Source of the DNA: an uncultured Rhizobiaceae group bacterium | Lineage (GTDB): Bacteria > Pseudomonadota > Alphaproteobacteria > Rhizobiales > Rhizobiaceae | DNA length: 32,492 nucleotides | Assembly (NCBI GenBank): GCA_937930845.1 | Contig: CALHBJ010000015.1 | Location: 1-32,492, forward strand | Direction of reading: 5' to 3' | Shown: in pieces, positions 25,319 through 32,492 of the stretch | How positions within the stretch are numbered: the stretch's first letter is position 1 | Layout of the letters: every line of letters begins with the position of its first letter | Translations under genes and position numbers: made by a program | Notes under the pieces: generated by a model | Told to the model about the DNA's origin: nothing | Seen by the model: only the letters and a program-made list of their open reading frames with translations | Databases searched by the model: none

Positions 25319-26713
25319 ATGACCATCTCAGCAACAATCAATGCCGCCGTGGCATTGGATCAGGATAACAATTCCAAGAACACTAATTTGCGCGTGCTGC
25401 ACGAAGAACCGGTGGCCTTGCCAGACCCGGCCACATGCCGCGTTGCCGTTGTTGGCCTGGGCTATGTGGGACTGCCACTCATATGCGGATTCTCCCACGC
25501 AAGTCGTTCCATTGGCATTGATATTGATGTTCAAAAAATCAAAGAATTAGAGAATAATGAGGACCGCACCGGCGAAGTTACATCGGCTGATCTGGCAACG
25601 GCTGACGCGGAATTCACCAGCGATGCAACAGCACTTGCCGAGGCAGATGCCATACTTGTGTGTGTCCCAACACCGGTCAACAGCCGCAACCGGCCGGATT
25701 ATAGGCCCCTGCTGGCTGCATCCCGCAGCATTGGGGCCCATATGAAAAAGGGGGCTGTGGTCGTTTATGAATCCACTGTGGACCCGGGCACAACAGAAGA
25801 AAAATGTCTGCCCATTCTGGAAGAAATGTCTGGAATGAAAGAAGGGATCGATTTCTATCTTGGCTATTCTCCAGAACGCATCAACCCTGCAGATCCGTCC
25901 CGCAAGCTCGCAGACATCAAGAAAATTGTCGCTGGTTCATCCCCGGTTGTGACTGATTTCATGGCAAAAATGTATGCCCGCGTGGTCAAGGCAGGTCTGT
26001 TTCCAGCCGCCAATATTCGTGTGGCAGAGGCGGCGAAAATTCTTGAAAACACCCAGCGCGATGTCAACATCGCCCTGATGAACGAGTTGATGACCCTTTA
26101 CGATAAAATGGGCATTCGCGCCTCAGATGTAATTGCTGCGGCCAGTTCCAAGTGGAATTTCCATCATTATCGCCCCGGCATGGTTGGCGGTCACTGCATT
26201 GCCGTCGATCCCTATTACCTTGTGGATGCCGGGCGCCGCCTGGGCCTGCCCATGGACCTTGTGGCCGCAGGCCGCAGTGTCAACGAGCAAACTCCCTATT
26301 TTCTCGTTGAAAAACTTGAAGAATTATTCGCCCAGGCCAATCAGCCTCTCGCTGAAAAACGTGTTTTGGTGCTTGGCAGATCGTTCAAAGAAGACTGCCC
26401 CGACACCCGCAATTCCAAGACCTTCAAAATGATGGACTATCTGTGGGCACAAGGGGCTGAAGTCTATAATTTTGACCCAATTGCTGAGGACGATCATTTC
26501 GAAGGTGGGCGTGGGACCAACATTGTGGAAGACCCATTCGACGGTGGGGCCTACCACGCGATTATCGTTACTCTTGGCCACACAGTGTTCCGCGAGCAGC
26601 TTGATCTGGACACGCTCACATCATTGGTTCCCAAAGGCGCACCACTGATCGACATGCGAGGCATGTATGATTGTGAAGCCGTCAATGATCATTTCCGCTA
26701 TTGGAGACCATAG
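25319..26713 (+). CDS. UDP-N-acetylhexosamine 6-dehydrogenase (TviB/WbpO-type)
   Basis: This enzyme oxidises C6 of a nucleotide sugar to a carboxylate, giving a uronic-acid building block, with two NAD+ per turn. The 464-residue product has an N-terminal Rossmann motif VAVVGLGYVGLP (about 42-53), VCVPTPVN, YESTVDPGTTEE, YSPERINP, KILENTQRDVNIALMNE and the active-site cysteine in GGHCIAVDPYYL (Cys293). It ends with LGRSFKEDCPDTRNSK and the UDP-binding C-terminal domain. The GGHC-x2-VDPYYL form is typical of UDP-GlcNAc/GalNAc dehydrogenases such as TviB, WbpO and WbpA. UDP-glucose and GDP-mannose dehydrogenases have GGSC-x-PKD. The ATG has AAGGGG five bases upstream. It is divergent from the synthase operon and shares its regulatory region. 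Confidence 0.92.
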   Translation: MTISATINAAVALDQDNNSKNTNLRVLHEEPVALPDPATCRVAVVGLGYVGLPLICGFSHASRSIGIDIDVQKIKELENNEDRTGEVTSADLATADAEFTSDATALAEADAILVCVPTPVNSRNRPDYRPLLAASRSIGAHMKKGAVVVYESTVDPGTTEEKCLPILEEMSGMKEGIDFYLGYSPERINPADPSRKLADIKKIVAGSSPVVTDFMAKMYARVVKAGLFPAANIRVAEAAKILENTQRDVNIALMNELMTLYDKMGIRASDVIAAASSKWNFHHYRPGMVGGHCIAVDPYYLVDAGRRLGLPMDLVAAGRSVNEQTPYFLVEKLEELFAQANQPLAEKRVLVLGRSFKEDCPDTRNSKTFKMMDYLWAQGAEVYNFDPIAEDDHFEGGRGTNIVEDPFDGGAYHAIIVTLGHTVFREQLDLDTLTSLVPKGAPLIDMRGMYDCEAVNDHFRYWRP

Positions 26714-26720
26714 CGCACGA

Positions 26721-26738
26721 TCGTACAAATCAGTACGA
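26721..26738. repeat. Dyad TCGTAC-N6-GTACGA
   Basis: A 6-bp inverted repeat with a 6-nt centre, eight bases after the dehydrogenase stop. It shares the GTAC-N6-GTAC form with the palindrome at 26833-26846. It may be an operator half of a pair, or a minor hairpin. Confidence 0.4.
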
Positions 26739-26753
26739 CGCCCATCAAATACG

Positions 26754-26781
26754 CCGCAGAACCCTTGGTCGGGTTTTGCGG
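26754..26781 (+). terminator. Terminator of the sugar dehydrogenase gene
   Basis: CCGCAGAACCC (26754-26764) pairs with GGGTTTTGCGG (26771-26781) over 11 bp with one G-T pair and a 6-nt loop. TGTATTTTG follows. It lies 40 bp after the stop and suits a rho-independent terminator. Confidence 0.6.
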
Positions 26782-26787
26782 TGTATT

Positions 26788-26815
26788 TTGTTATGCACAA
26801 TAAAATGCATATAAT
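26788..26815 (+). promoter_or_regulatory. Orphan rightward promoter
   Basis: TTGTTA (26788-26793), 16 bp, then a perfect TATAAT (26810-26815). A 14-bp palindrome lies where transcription would begin. No forward gene follows; the glutathione S-transferase gene runs the opposite way. It may drive a small or antisense RNA, or be a leftover of a lost gene. Confidence 0.4.
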
Positions 26816-26832
26816 TCAGATAGATAAAATCC

Positions 26833-26846
26833 GTACCAATTGGTAC
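26833..26846. promoter_or_regulatory. Perfect palindrome, possible operator
   Basis: GTACCAATTGGTAC is fully symmetric over 14 bp and sits 17 bp after the TATAAT at 26810. The position, just past a -10 box, is typical of a repressor site. The regulator is unknown. Confidence 0.4.
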
Positions 26847-26871
26847 ATTCAAAGCGTTATGACTGCGCCAA

Positions 26872-27492
26872 TCAGGCGAAACGGTATGCGCCGCCTTTTT
26901 CAAGCGCTCTTTGCCAGGCCGGGCGCACGTGTAGCTCTTCCACAAACCCGGCCAGTTTGGGAAACTCTCCTGCCCTGCCCTGTTTCATGGCCACCTCGGC
27001 GGGGAAGCTCAACATCACGTCCACTGCACTGATGTCATCGAGCACGAAATGCCCGCTGGGGCGTAAAACACGCTCCATATAGGCAAAATGGCTTTCCAAT
27101 TGCTGCTGGATCCGCGGCTGCAAAGGTGCAGCAGCCTCTCCCAGGCGGCCCGTATACAGCGCCAGCAGAATGGGCGTCATCGCCGACCCTTCCGCAAAAT
27201 GCATCAATTCCAGATGCTGCAAATAGGCATCCGTCCCGGCCTTGGGCACCAGATGGGGGCCAAATTGGGCGCAGAGCACCTCAACAATGGCACCCGATTC
27301 CACAATCAGCCTGCCATCAAGTTCCATCATCGGTGATTTACCCAGCGGATGAACCGCCAGCAGTTCCGGCGGGGCCAGGTTGGTGACCGCATCCCGCTCA
27401 TAGGCCTTGATCTCGTATTCTTGCCCCAACTCTTCCAGCAGCCACAAAATGCGTTGGGAGCGGGAATTATTGAGATGATGAACGGTGATCAA
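26872..27492 (-). CDS. Glutathione S-transferase
   Basis: A cytosolic GST of 206 residues. The N-terminal thioredoxin-like domain shows TVHHLNNSRSQRILWLLEEL, with Asn/Ser at the glutathione-activating site, then HPLGKSPMMELDG with the cis-Pro and the ESGAIVEVL motif. The C-terminal helical domain includes FVLDDISAVDVMLSFPAEVA, the family N-capping region. I place the start at the TTG at 27492 because the conserved fold begins at the next residue (Ile-Thr-Val-His-His) and AAGG lies upstream. A longer frame from the ATG at 27555 would overlap the malate synthase gene by 35 bp. It follows malate synthase on the same strand and is probably cotranscribed. Substrates are unknown. Confidence 0.88.
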   Translation of the reverse strand: MITVHHLNNSRSQRILWLLEELGQEYEIKAYERDAVTNLAPPELLAVHPLGKSPMMELDGRLIVESGAIVEVLCAQFGPHLVPKAGTDAYLQHLELMHFAEGSAMTPILLALYTGRLGEAAAPLQPRIQQQLESHFAYMERVLRPSGHFVLDDISAVDVMLSFPAEVAMKQGRAGEFPKLAGFVEELHVRPAWQRALEKGGAYRFA

Positions 27493-27520
27493 TGAATTGG
27501 CCTTAGGGACGGGTGAAACT

Positions 27521-29707
27521 TCATGCCCGCGCTTTGTATTCAAGACGCCGGGCATGCAAAACCGGCTCGGTATAGCCGCTCGGCTGTTGCGTTCCCCTTA
27601 CAACCAGATCGACAGCAGCTTTGAAAGCAATGCTGTCGTTTTCATTGCCAGCCATGGGCTGATAGCCAGGATCACCGGCGTTTTGCGCATCCACTTTGGC
27701 TGCCATGCGCACCATTGTTTCCATGACCTGCGCTTCATTGGTAATGCCATGGTGCAGCCAATTGGCCATATGTTGGCTGGAAATCCGGCAGGTTGCGCGG
27801 TCTTCCATCAGTCCCACATCATTAATGTCGGGAACCTTGGAACAGCCCACGCCCTGGTCGATCCAACGCACCACATAGCCCAAAATTCCCTGGGCATTGT
27901 TGTCGAGTTCCGCCTGAATGTCTTCTGGCGACCAGTTGGGACGTTGCGCCACAGGAATGGACAAAATATCCGTCAGTTTGGCCCGGCCACGGGATTTGAT
28001 GCTTTCCTGCACATCTTTCACATCAACTTCGTGATAATGTGTGGCGTGCAGCGTGGCGGCTGTGGGGCTTGGCACCCAGGCACAATTCGCCCCGGCTTTG
28101 GGATGGCCAATCTTTTGCTCCAGCATCGCTGCCATCAAATCGGGCATGGCCCACATGCCCTTGCCGATTTGAGCCCGCCCCTGCAATCCGCATTCAAGAC
28201 CAATATCAACATTCCAGTCTTCATAGGCACCAATCCACGAGGAGGCTTTCATATCCGCCTTACGGATCATCGGACCGGCTTCCATGGATGTGTGAATTTC
28301 ATCGCCCGTGCGGTCGAGGAAGCCTGTATTGATGAACACAACGCGGTTTTTGGCAACGCGAATACACTCTTTCAGATTGACCGTTGTACGCCGTTCCTCG
28401 TCCATAATGCCCATTTTGATGGTGTTCGCGCCCATGCCAAGAACGGCTTCCACCCGGTCAAAAATCTCCACCGCGAAAGCAACTTCTTCCGGGCCATGCA
28501 TCTTGGGTTTCACCACATACATGGAACCCTGCTCAGAATTCACCCGGCGTCCATTGGTGCCCACATCATGCAGCGAAATGGCCGCTGTCACGAAAGCATC
28601 CATAATACCTTCAGGAATTTCGGAACCATCCGCCAACAGAATCGCCGGATTGGTCATCAGATGCCCCACATTGCGCGTCAGCATCAACACCTGCGCCTTC
28701 AGGCTGATGTCATTGCCTGAAGTATCCAGATAGGCACGCGGCTCATTCAACCGGCGGGTCAGCAATGTACCGCCTTTTTCAAACGTATCTTCCAGATCGC
28801 CTTTCATCAGGCCAAGCCAGTTGCGATAGGCCACCACTTTGTCTTCGGCATCAACCGCTGCAATAGAATCTTCATTGTCCATGATCGATGTGAGCGCGGA
28901 TTCAAGCACGATATCGGCGATACCGGCCTGGTCCGTTTCCCCCACGGGGTGTTGGCGGTTGATCACGATGTCCAGATGCAGGCCGTTTTTCGTGAGCAGA
29001 ATATTATCAAGGCCGGCTTCCGTTCCCCGATAGCCCACAAACTGGGCAACATCGGAAAGGCCGGTCACGCCACCATTGGCCAGCGATACAACCAACCGTC
29101 CGGATTCAATGCTGAAACCCGTAACATCCGCCCAGGATCCCATGGCCATCGGCACGCTCTTATCAAGAAAATTTCGCCCCCATGCGATAACCTTGTCGCC
29201 GCGAACCTTGTTATAACCGGGCCCTTTTTCCGCGCCGCCCTCTTCGGAGATCGCGTCGGTGCCATACAGCCCGTCATAAAGCGAACCCCAGCGAGAATTG
29301 GCCGCGTTGAGCGCATAGCGCGCATTGGTAATCGGCACCACAAGTTGCGGTCCGGGAATATCGGCGATTTCGGCATCCACATTGCTCGTTTCCACCGAAA
29401 ATGCCGGTCCTTCGGGCACGATATAGCCAATGTCGCGCAGGAAATTCTGATACACATCCATGTTAGAAAATGCATCGCGATTGGCGCTGTGCCAGGCATC
29501 GATCTGCTTCTGCAAATCCGAACGTTTGGCCAACAAGGCTTTGTTTTTTGGCGCCAGGTCGGCAACTGCCGCGCCAAATCCGGTCCAAAAATCATTCGAA
29601 GAAACTTCGGTGCCAGGCAAAACGTCATCATTGATGAAGTCGTACAATTCCTGCGCCACGGATAAGCCGCCAGCTTCAATCCTTGTTACGGCATTGGCAT
29701 TGGTCAT
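27521..29707 (-). CDS. glcB: Malate synthase G
   Basis: Malate synthase condenses glyoxylate with acetyl-CoA to malate, in the glyoxylate bypass or in glycolate use. The 728-residue length and sequence are those of the G isoform. Seen in order are the N-terminal [80 protein letters not shown] (active-site Arg and Glu), [20 protein letters not shown], and [21 protein letters not shown] near the C-terminus. The ATG has GGAG six bases upstream. No isocitrate lyase gene is adjacent. Confidence 0.97.
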   Translation of the reverse strand: MTNANAVTRIEAGGLSVAQELYDFINDDVLPGTEVSSNDFWTGFGAAVADLAPKNKALLAKRSDLQKQIDAWHSANRDAFSNMDVYQNFLRDIGYIVPEGPAFSVETSNVDAEIADIPGPQLVVPITNARYALNAANSRWGSLYDGLYGTDAISEEGGAEKGPGYNKVRGDKVIAWGRNFLDKSVPMAMGSWADVTGFSIESGRLVVSLANGGVTGLSDVAQFVGYRGTEAGLDNILLTKNGLHLDIVINRQHPVGETDQAGIADIVLESALTSIMDNEDSIAAVDAEDKVVAYRNWLGLMKGDLEDTFEKGGTLLTRRLNEPRAYLDTSGNDISLKAQVLMLTRNVGHLMTNPAILLADGSEIPEGIMDAFVTAAISLHDVGTNGRRVNSEQGSMYVVKPKMHGPEEVAFAVEIFDRVEAVLGMGANTIKMGIMDEERRTTVNLKECIRVAKNRVVFINTGFLDRTGDEIHTSMEAGPMIRKADMKASSWIGAYEDWNVDIGLECGLQGRAQIGKGMWAMPDLMAAMLEQKIGHPKAGANCAWVPSPTAATLHATHYHEVDVKDVQESIKSRGRAKLTDILSIPVAQRPNWSPEDIQAELDNNAQGILGYVVRWIDQGVGCSKVPDINDVGLMEDRATCRISSQHMANWLHHGITNEAQVMETMVRMAAKVDAQNAGDPGYQPMAGNENDSIAFKAAVDLVVRGTQQPSGYTEPVLHARRLEYKARA

Positions 29708-29794
29708 GGGAAACTCCGAAATCGAATGATCAAAAAACGTGAGCGTTTATTGGCCAAGGTTTTCCCAGCCGTCAAGCGATGTGAAGTGATCAAT

Positions 29795-29825
29795 GATTCA
29801 AGAATTTAGAACCATCGCTTGAATC
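29795..29825. other. Inverted repeat between esterase and glcB
   Basis: GATTCAAG (29795-29802) and CTTGAATC (29818-29825) are perfect 8-bp arms with a 15-nt centre, in the gap between the esterase stop and the glcB start. It could be the esterase terminator or an operator upstream of glcB; no T-run follows. Confidence 0.3.
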
Positions 29826-29894
29826 CATTCGTCCCTCGCAGTGGCGTGCGATAGGAGCGGCATCATATTGCGCCGACAGCGGGACGATCTGGAA

Positions 29895-30797
29895 TTATCC
29901 CGCCCATTGCAATGCTTCATCCAGCCAGCCAGACGGCATGCCATGGCCACCGGGATGGAGGCAAAACCGCATGGGTTGGCCGGTTTTGCAACCGGTCCAT
30001 TGCCGACACCAAAATGGCCCCTTGGCTTCAATCTTGGTGGGGCGTGAATGGCAACTATTGGTGCGCCGCATCACATTCAAACCTTCAAACACATCGCCTT
30101 GATGCCACGAGCGTATGGCCCGTCCTTCCAGCGGCACCTGTTTATCAGCAAACCCATGCAAGTGGAGCACCTTGCGGGCCCCGCCAGGGCAATTGCCCCC
30201 ATCAGGCAAGGGACGGCGCAACCCACCGGCAATTGCCGCAACCGCCTTAAATGGCCGGTTTGAGTAACACGCCACATACCAGGCCATGGAACCGCCTGAG
30301 GAAAATCCGGACAAAACAGTGTCTGCAACAATCACCGGCAGGCGTTTGCCCACATCATCAATCACATGTTCCACAAACGCCACATCATCGCGCGCACCAC
30401 GGGGATTGCTTCCCTCCGGTCGTGCCGCCCAGCCCCGCGTTGTGCGATTGTTAAAGGTAAATTGCGGCCCGTCTGGCGCGATCAACACAAACCCTGCGTC
30501 GGTGATCTGCTTTACCATTCGTTGGCTTCGCAAAACCGCCAAGCCGGAACCATTGTGCCCATGGAAGAAAACAAATGGCTTAAGCGAAGCCTTTCCGTCC
30601 CAATCTTCGGGCAACACAATGTGATATGTTCCCCCATCCGCACCATCGATGGTGCAGGCAGAATTTTCACCACAAACGATAGGCCGCGCACTGGCCTTCA
30701 AAGCATCAGCCGCCTCCCCGGTCTGCACGAAAAACAAACAGGTGAGCGCCAATGCCATGGCAAAAACGAGGGCGGATTTCTTGATCAAATTTTTCAT
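29895..30797 (-). CDS. Secreted PHB-depolymerase-like esterase (LpqC family)
   Basis: An alpha/beta-hydrolase of 300 residues related to poly(3-hydroxybutyrate) depolymerases and feruloyl/acetylxylan esterases (LpqC/Esterase_PHB). A signal peptide covers about residues 1-30 (cleavage near GEA-AD). The body shows PFVFFHGHNGSG, FVLIAPDGP, the nucleophile elbow SGFSSGGSMAWY, HLHGFADKQVPLEG (acidic residue) and HPGGHGMPSG (catalytic His). I chose the ATG at 30797; the frame extends to a TTG at 30866 but the signal peptide begins at 30797. The ribosome-binding site is weak. The natural ester substrate is unknown. A copy of the region just upstream recurs near 32.2 kb. Confidence 0.88.
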   Translation of the reverse strand: MKNLIKKSALVFAMALALTCLFFVQTGEAADALKASARPIVCGENSACTIDGADGGTYHIVLPEDWDGKASLKPFVFFHGHNGSGLAVLRSQRMVKQITDAGFVLIAPDGPQFTFNNRTTRGWAARPEGSNPRGARDDVAFVEHVIDDVGKRLPVIVADTVLSGFSSGGSMAWYVACYSNRPFKAVAAIAGGLRRPLPDGGNCPGGARKVLHLHGFADKQVPLEGRAIRSWHQGDVFEGLNVMRRTNSCHSRPTKIEAKGPFWCRQWTGCKTGQPMRFCLHPGGHGMPSGWLDEALQWAG

Positions 30798-30800
30798 CCG

Positions 30801-30860
30801 CAAACGCTGCTGGATTTGCCCCCCAATGCCAAGTGAAAACCCATCACATATTCGCGCTCT
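30801..30860 (+). repeat. Inverted-repeat arm A (with 32225-32284)
   Basis: These 60 bases, just upstream of the esterase start, match the reverse complement of 32225-32284 at 55 of 60 positions without a gap. The core AATGCCAAGTGAAAA and the end CACATATTCGCGCTCT are exact. Looser similarity continues into the esterase 5' coding part, down to about 30754. Confidence 0.85.
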
Positions 30861-31018
30861 GGCCAATGACCACGGGAACAGGAATCAGTAGATCCTACAG
30901 ATTAGATTGACAGGTTCCTGTCGCCGTGTTCACACCCTACAAATTTTTATGAAAAAATTGGTACTGCTTAAATTCTTTTACCTTATGCCGGTATCAAATG
31001 CAGATGGGGGATTATACC

Positions 31019-31510
31019 ATGAGGGCGATTTTTTTTATTTTGGCCATGCTGGCTATAGGGCCACTTTCTATTTGGCTCAACGATGATTTGGTTTCAGATT
31101 TCCAATTGCGAAATCAAACACTCACTGATGCAGGTATTGTGACCAGTGACAGAAGATGCACAGGATTGCCTGTCCTTTTTTACCGCTGCGGCTTCAAGTT
31201 TGAACTTGGCGGGGAGATACATACAAAAAACTATCTCCTCTTCGCTTTCGGCTCGCCTACAACAATAAATCTGCTTAAAAATCAAGAAACTGGTGTTTTA
31301 ACATCAAGCACAGGCCAAGAATATTTTTGGAATCGTGTCATAGTAATCTTCATGTTTTGCGCGATTAGCTTTTTAACAGCACTTTCTGTGCTTACTGCCA
31401 TGTTTCGGACGAGCGCAGGGGCACGCACGACACCACGCGCCTCACCAAGGCATACACCGACAGTAGCTCCGGCAGATTTCGGCAACAAAAAGAGTTTTGG
31501 GCGACGTTGA
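31019..31510 (+). CDS. Hypothetical membrane protein
   Basis: I do not recognise this 163-residue protein. An N-terminal hydrophobic segment (about residues 2-18), an extracytoplasmic stretch with two cysteines in a CTGLPVLFYRC pattern (about 47-57), a second hydrophobic helix (about 107-129) and a basic, Pro/Thr-rich tail can be seen. I place the start at the ATG at 31019 because GGGGGA lies seven bases before it; an upstream ATG at 30998 has none. Codon use is more AT-rich than in the main genes, and it lies inside the inverted repeat described at 30801, so horizontal origin is possible. Confidence 0.6.
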   Translation: MRAIFFILAMLAIGPLSIWLNDDLVSDFQLRNQTLTDAGIVTSDRRCTGLPVLFYRCGFKFELGGEIHTKNYLLFAFGSPTTINLLKNQETGVLTSSTGQEYFWNRVIVIFMFCAISFLTALSVLTAMFRTSAGARTTPRASPRHTPTVAPADFGNKKSFGRR

Positions 31511-31731
31511 CTTTATCACGGACGTTAACCGTCCCAAGTGCCGCGCAGCAAAATAGAAAACCTCAACTCATTTGCATTGATGAAACAAAGCACAATTTGT
31601 GAAGAACAGCACCAAATTGGCCCTTCAAGGAAGAATCTACAAGCCAACGGAATTTAAAGTAGAGGCCTTGGGAAGGTCGATATTTGGTAAGCGTGACCAA
31701 AAACTCCATCAGAAATAGTGAAGATATTGAG

Positions 31732-32073
31732 ATGTTTCAGTTGATTAACCCATTCTATGGCCGAACTGGTCGTGGTCGCTGGTGGTTGTTACAGTTAATC
31801 ATTTTTCTGCTCGCATTAATCGGCTTGTTTCTAACAGCAGCATTCATCGCCACCCCAAACGCCCCTAGTGAAGTACGCAATGCTAATGAAGATATTTCAC
31901 TGATGCTCATCATTGTGTTTGTTTTATTTGCAAATTTTTCAACCTGCCTAAATCGGCTTCGCGATACCGGTCGAAGTGGATTTTGGTATATTACCTTCTT
32001 GCTGCCAGGGGTTGGTTCAGGATTAATGATGTATTTTTGCGGAATAGAATCGAGTAAAATTAGCCATTATTGA
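31732..32073 (+). CDS. DUF805 family membrane protein
   Basis: A small inner-membrane protein of 113 residues matching DUF805: an N-terminal NPFYGRTGRGRWWLLQLI, two or three hydrophobic helices, and the family signature NRLRDTGRSGFW followed by a last helix and a short tail. The function of the family is unknown; several members are predicted inner-membrane proteins found near mobile regions. The ATG at 31732 gives the usual DUF805 start; the frame is open to a TTG at 31684. The gene is AT-rich and lies inside the 30801-32284 inverted repeat, 221 bp after the preceding membrane-protein gene. Confidence 0.8.
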   Translation: MFQLINPFYGRTGRGRWWLLQLIIFLLALIGLFLTAAFIATPNAPSEVRNANEDISLMLIIVFVLFANFSTCLNRLRDTGRSGFWYITFLLPGVGSGLMMYFCGIESSKISHY

Positions 32074-32224
32074 GAGTTCTACTTTTTTATTAATATGGCA
32101 TCTATTTTTGAAATACGTATTTTGTCCATAGTGCAATTGATTGCGTGCGTCTTTGGTGCAGAAGCTTCAATCCGTCATTGCTGACTACCGAACGAGTCGA
32201 CTCCAACCCATGTGACTTTGTTCA

Positions 32225-32284
32225 AGAGCGCGAATATGTGTTGGTTTTTCACTTGGCATTGGGTGGTAAGTCCAGCAGCGTTTG
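32225..32284 (-). repeat. Inverted-repeat arm B (with 30801-30860)
   Basis: This is the reverse-complement copy of 30801-30860 (55/60 identical). On the plus strand, weaker similarity to the esterase leader and its first codons continues to about 32330, with GTG where the esterase has ATG and a one-base length difference. It may be the relic 5' end of a second esterase-like gene, cut off by the insertion sequence that begins near 32354, or a dispersed repeat. Confidence 0.8.
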
Positions 32285-32353
32285 TGGGTGAATTTTTCAG
32301 CAAGACCACAACGCTCATTTCGGCCATGGCGTGTGTTCCACGTTCAATTGTAT

Positions 32354-32492
32354 TGACCTGAGACCCATTTCTTCATCCAATTTTGGGTAGAATTCGTCGC
32401 CATCAAGGAGACGAATAAATGAGACAATCACGGTTCAGCGACGAGCAGATCATCGGCATGATCAAGGAGCAGGAAGCTGGCATGCCGACTGC
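32354..32492 (+). mobile_element. Left end of an IS3-family insertion sequence (partial)
   Basis: An orfA-like reading frame starts at 32419 and runs off the window. The likely left terminal repeat begins at 32354 with TGACCTGAGACCCATTTC; IS3-family ends begin with TG. The exact boundary and any target duplication cannot be confirmed because the right end is outside the window. Confidence 0.55.
32419..32492 (+). CDS. IS3-family transposase OrfA, N-terminal part
   Basis: The 24 codons present read MRQSRFSDEQIIGMIKEQEA then GMPT, the start of the helix-turn-helix OrfA protein of IS3-family elements (typical form: K-x-S-R-F-S-E-E-Q-I-I-x-x-L-K-E-x-E-x-G). AAGGAG lies eight bases before the ATG. 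The protein continues beyond the right edge; in this family OrfA is followed by OrfB, reached by a -1 frameshift. Confidence 0.85.
   Translation, partial: MRQSRFSDEQIIGMIKEQEAGMPT

Noticed and set aside
20623-26713. Alginate biosynthesis locus
   Set aside because: The synthase and the co-polymerase topology resemble Alg8 and Alg44, but the dehydrogenase has GGHC rather than the GGSC form of GDP-mannose dehydrogenase, the PilZ domain is absent, and no epimerase, acetylation, AlgK or AlgE genes are present.
30909-30922. Palindrome GACAGG-TT-CCTGTC as an SOS (LexA) box
   Set aside because: Alphaproteobacterial LexA sites need GTTC-N7-GTTC or GAAC-N7-GAAC; the nearby GTTC pair is ten bases apart. 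It may still be an operator for another regulator.
32175-32327. Fifty-codon reverse open frame (MAEMSVVVLLKNSP...) across repeat arm B
   Set aside because: Within the 60-bp repeat all five differences between the copies change the encoded residue in this frame, which argues against a protein under selection. It is better explained as DNA repeat or gene relic.
1-32492. CRISPR array, rRNA operon, replication origin or prophage
   Set aside because: No regularly spaced repeats, no rRNA sequence, no origin signature and no phage structural genes were seen. The only mobile DNA recognised is the IS3-type end.

Overview
The window looks like chromosomal DNA of an alphaproteobacterium, most likely of the Rhizobiales (Hyphomicrobiales). 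This rests on gene content and order: lptC-lptA-lptB-rpoN-hpf-ptsN with a DUF1150 gene beside it, an NDUFA9-like reductase, a tctCBA tricarboxylate transporter, TTGACA-type promoters with weak -10 boxes, and TTAA-N7-TTAAC boxes that match the CtrA cell-cycle regulator. All functional calls come from reading motifs; no database search was possible.

Layout. 1-6.4 kb: 5' end of tuf (EF-Tu, reverse), a secreted TPR protein, an RhlE-type DEAD-box helicase, a large periplasmic L,D-transpeptidase and an NDUFA9-like NAD(P)-binding protein. 6.6-12.8 kb: tRNA-Leu(CAG), a D-threonine aldolase/D-serine dehydratase-like PLP enzyme, pccB, and a reverse-strand tctC-tctB-tctA operon. 13.0-14.3 kb: an AT-richer accessory pocket with one Abi-like HEPN protein and about 600 bp without a gene. 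14.3-20.5 kb: an RNase D-like exonuclease, then the LPS-transport genes lptC, lptA and lptB, rpoN (sigma-54), hpf, ptsN and a DUF1150 gene. A well-formed -24/-12 promoter lies just upstream of rpoN, and an 8-codon minigene overlaps the start of hpf.

20.6-26.7 kb is the most interesting part. It looks like a self-contained synthase-dependent exopolysaccharide locus. A processive GT2 synthase resembling hyaluronan/chitin/Alg8-type enzymes overlaps by 4 bp a protein with a degenerate receiver domain, one transmembrane helix and a periplasmic membrane-fusion-like region. That gene overlaps a TolC-like outer-membrane lipoprotein. Transcribed divergently is a UDP-N-acetylhexosamine 6-dehydrogenase of the TviB/WbpO type. 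The shared 334-bp intergenic region holds two inverted TTAA-N7-TTAA boxes. The inferred product is a secreted polymer containing an (amino)uronic acid, perhaps made under cell-cycle control. A pseudo-receiver sits where alginate-type co-polymerases carry a c-di-GMP-binding PilZ domain.

26.8-32.5 kb: a glutathione S-transferase, malate synthase G, a secreted PHB-depolymerase-like esterase, and then a less conserved AT-rich end with two small membrane proteins. These two genes are bracketed by a 60-bp inverted repeat (55/60 identical). The window ends inside the 5' part of an IS3-family element.
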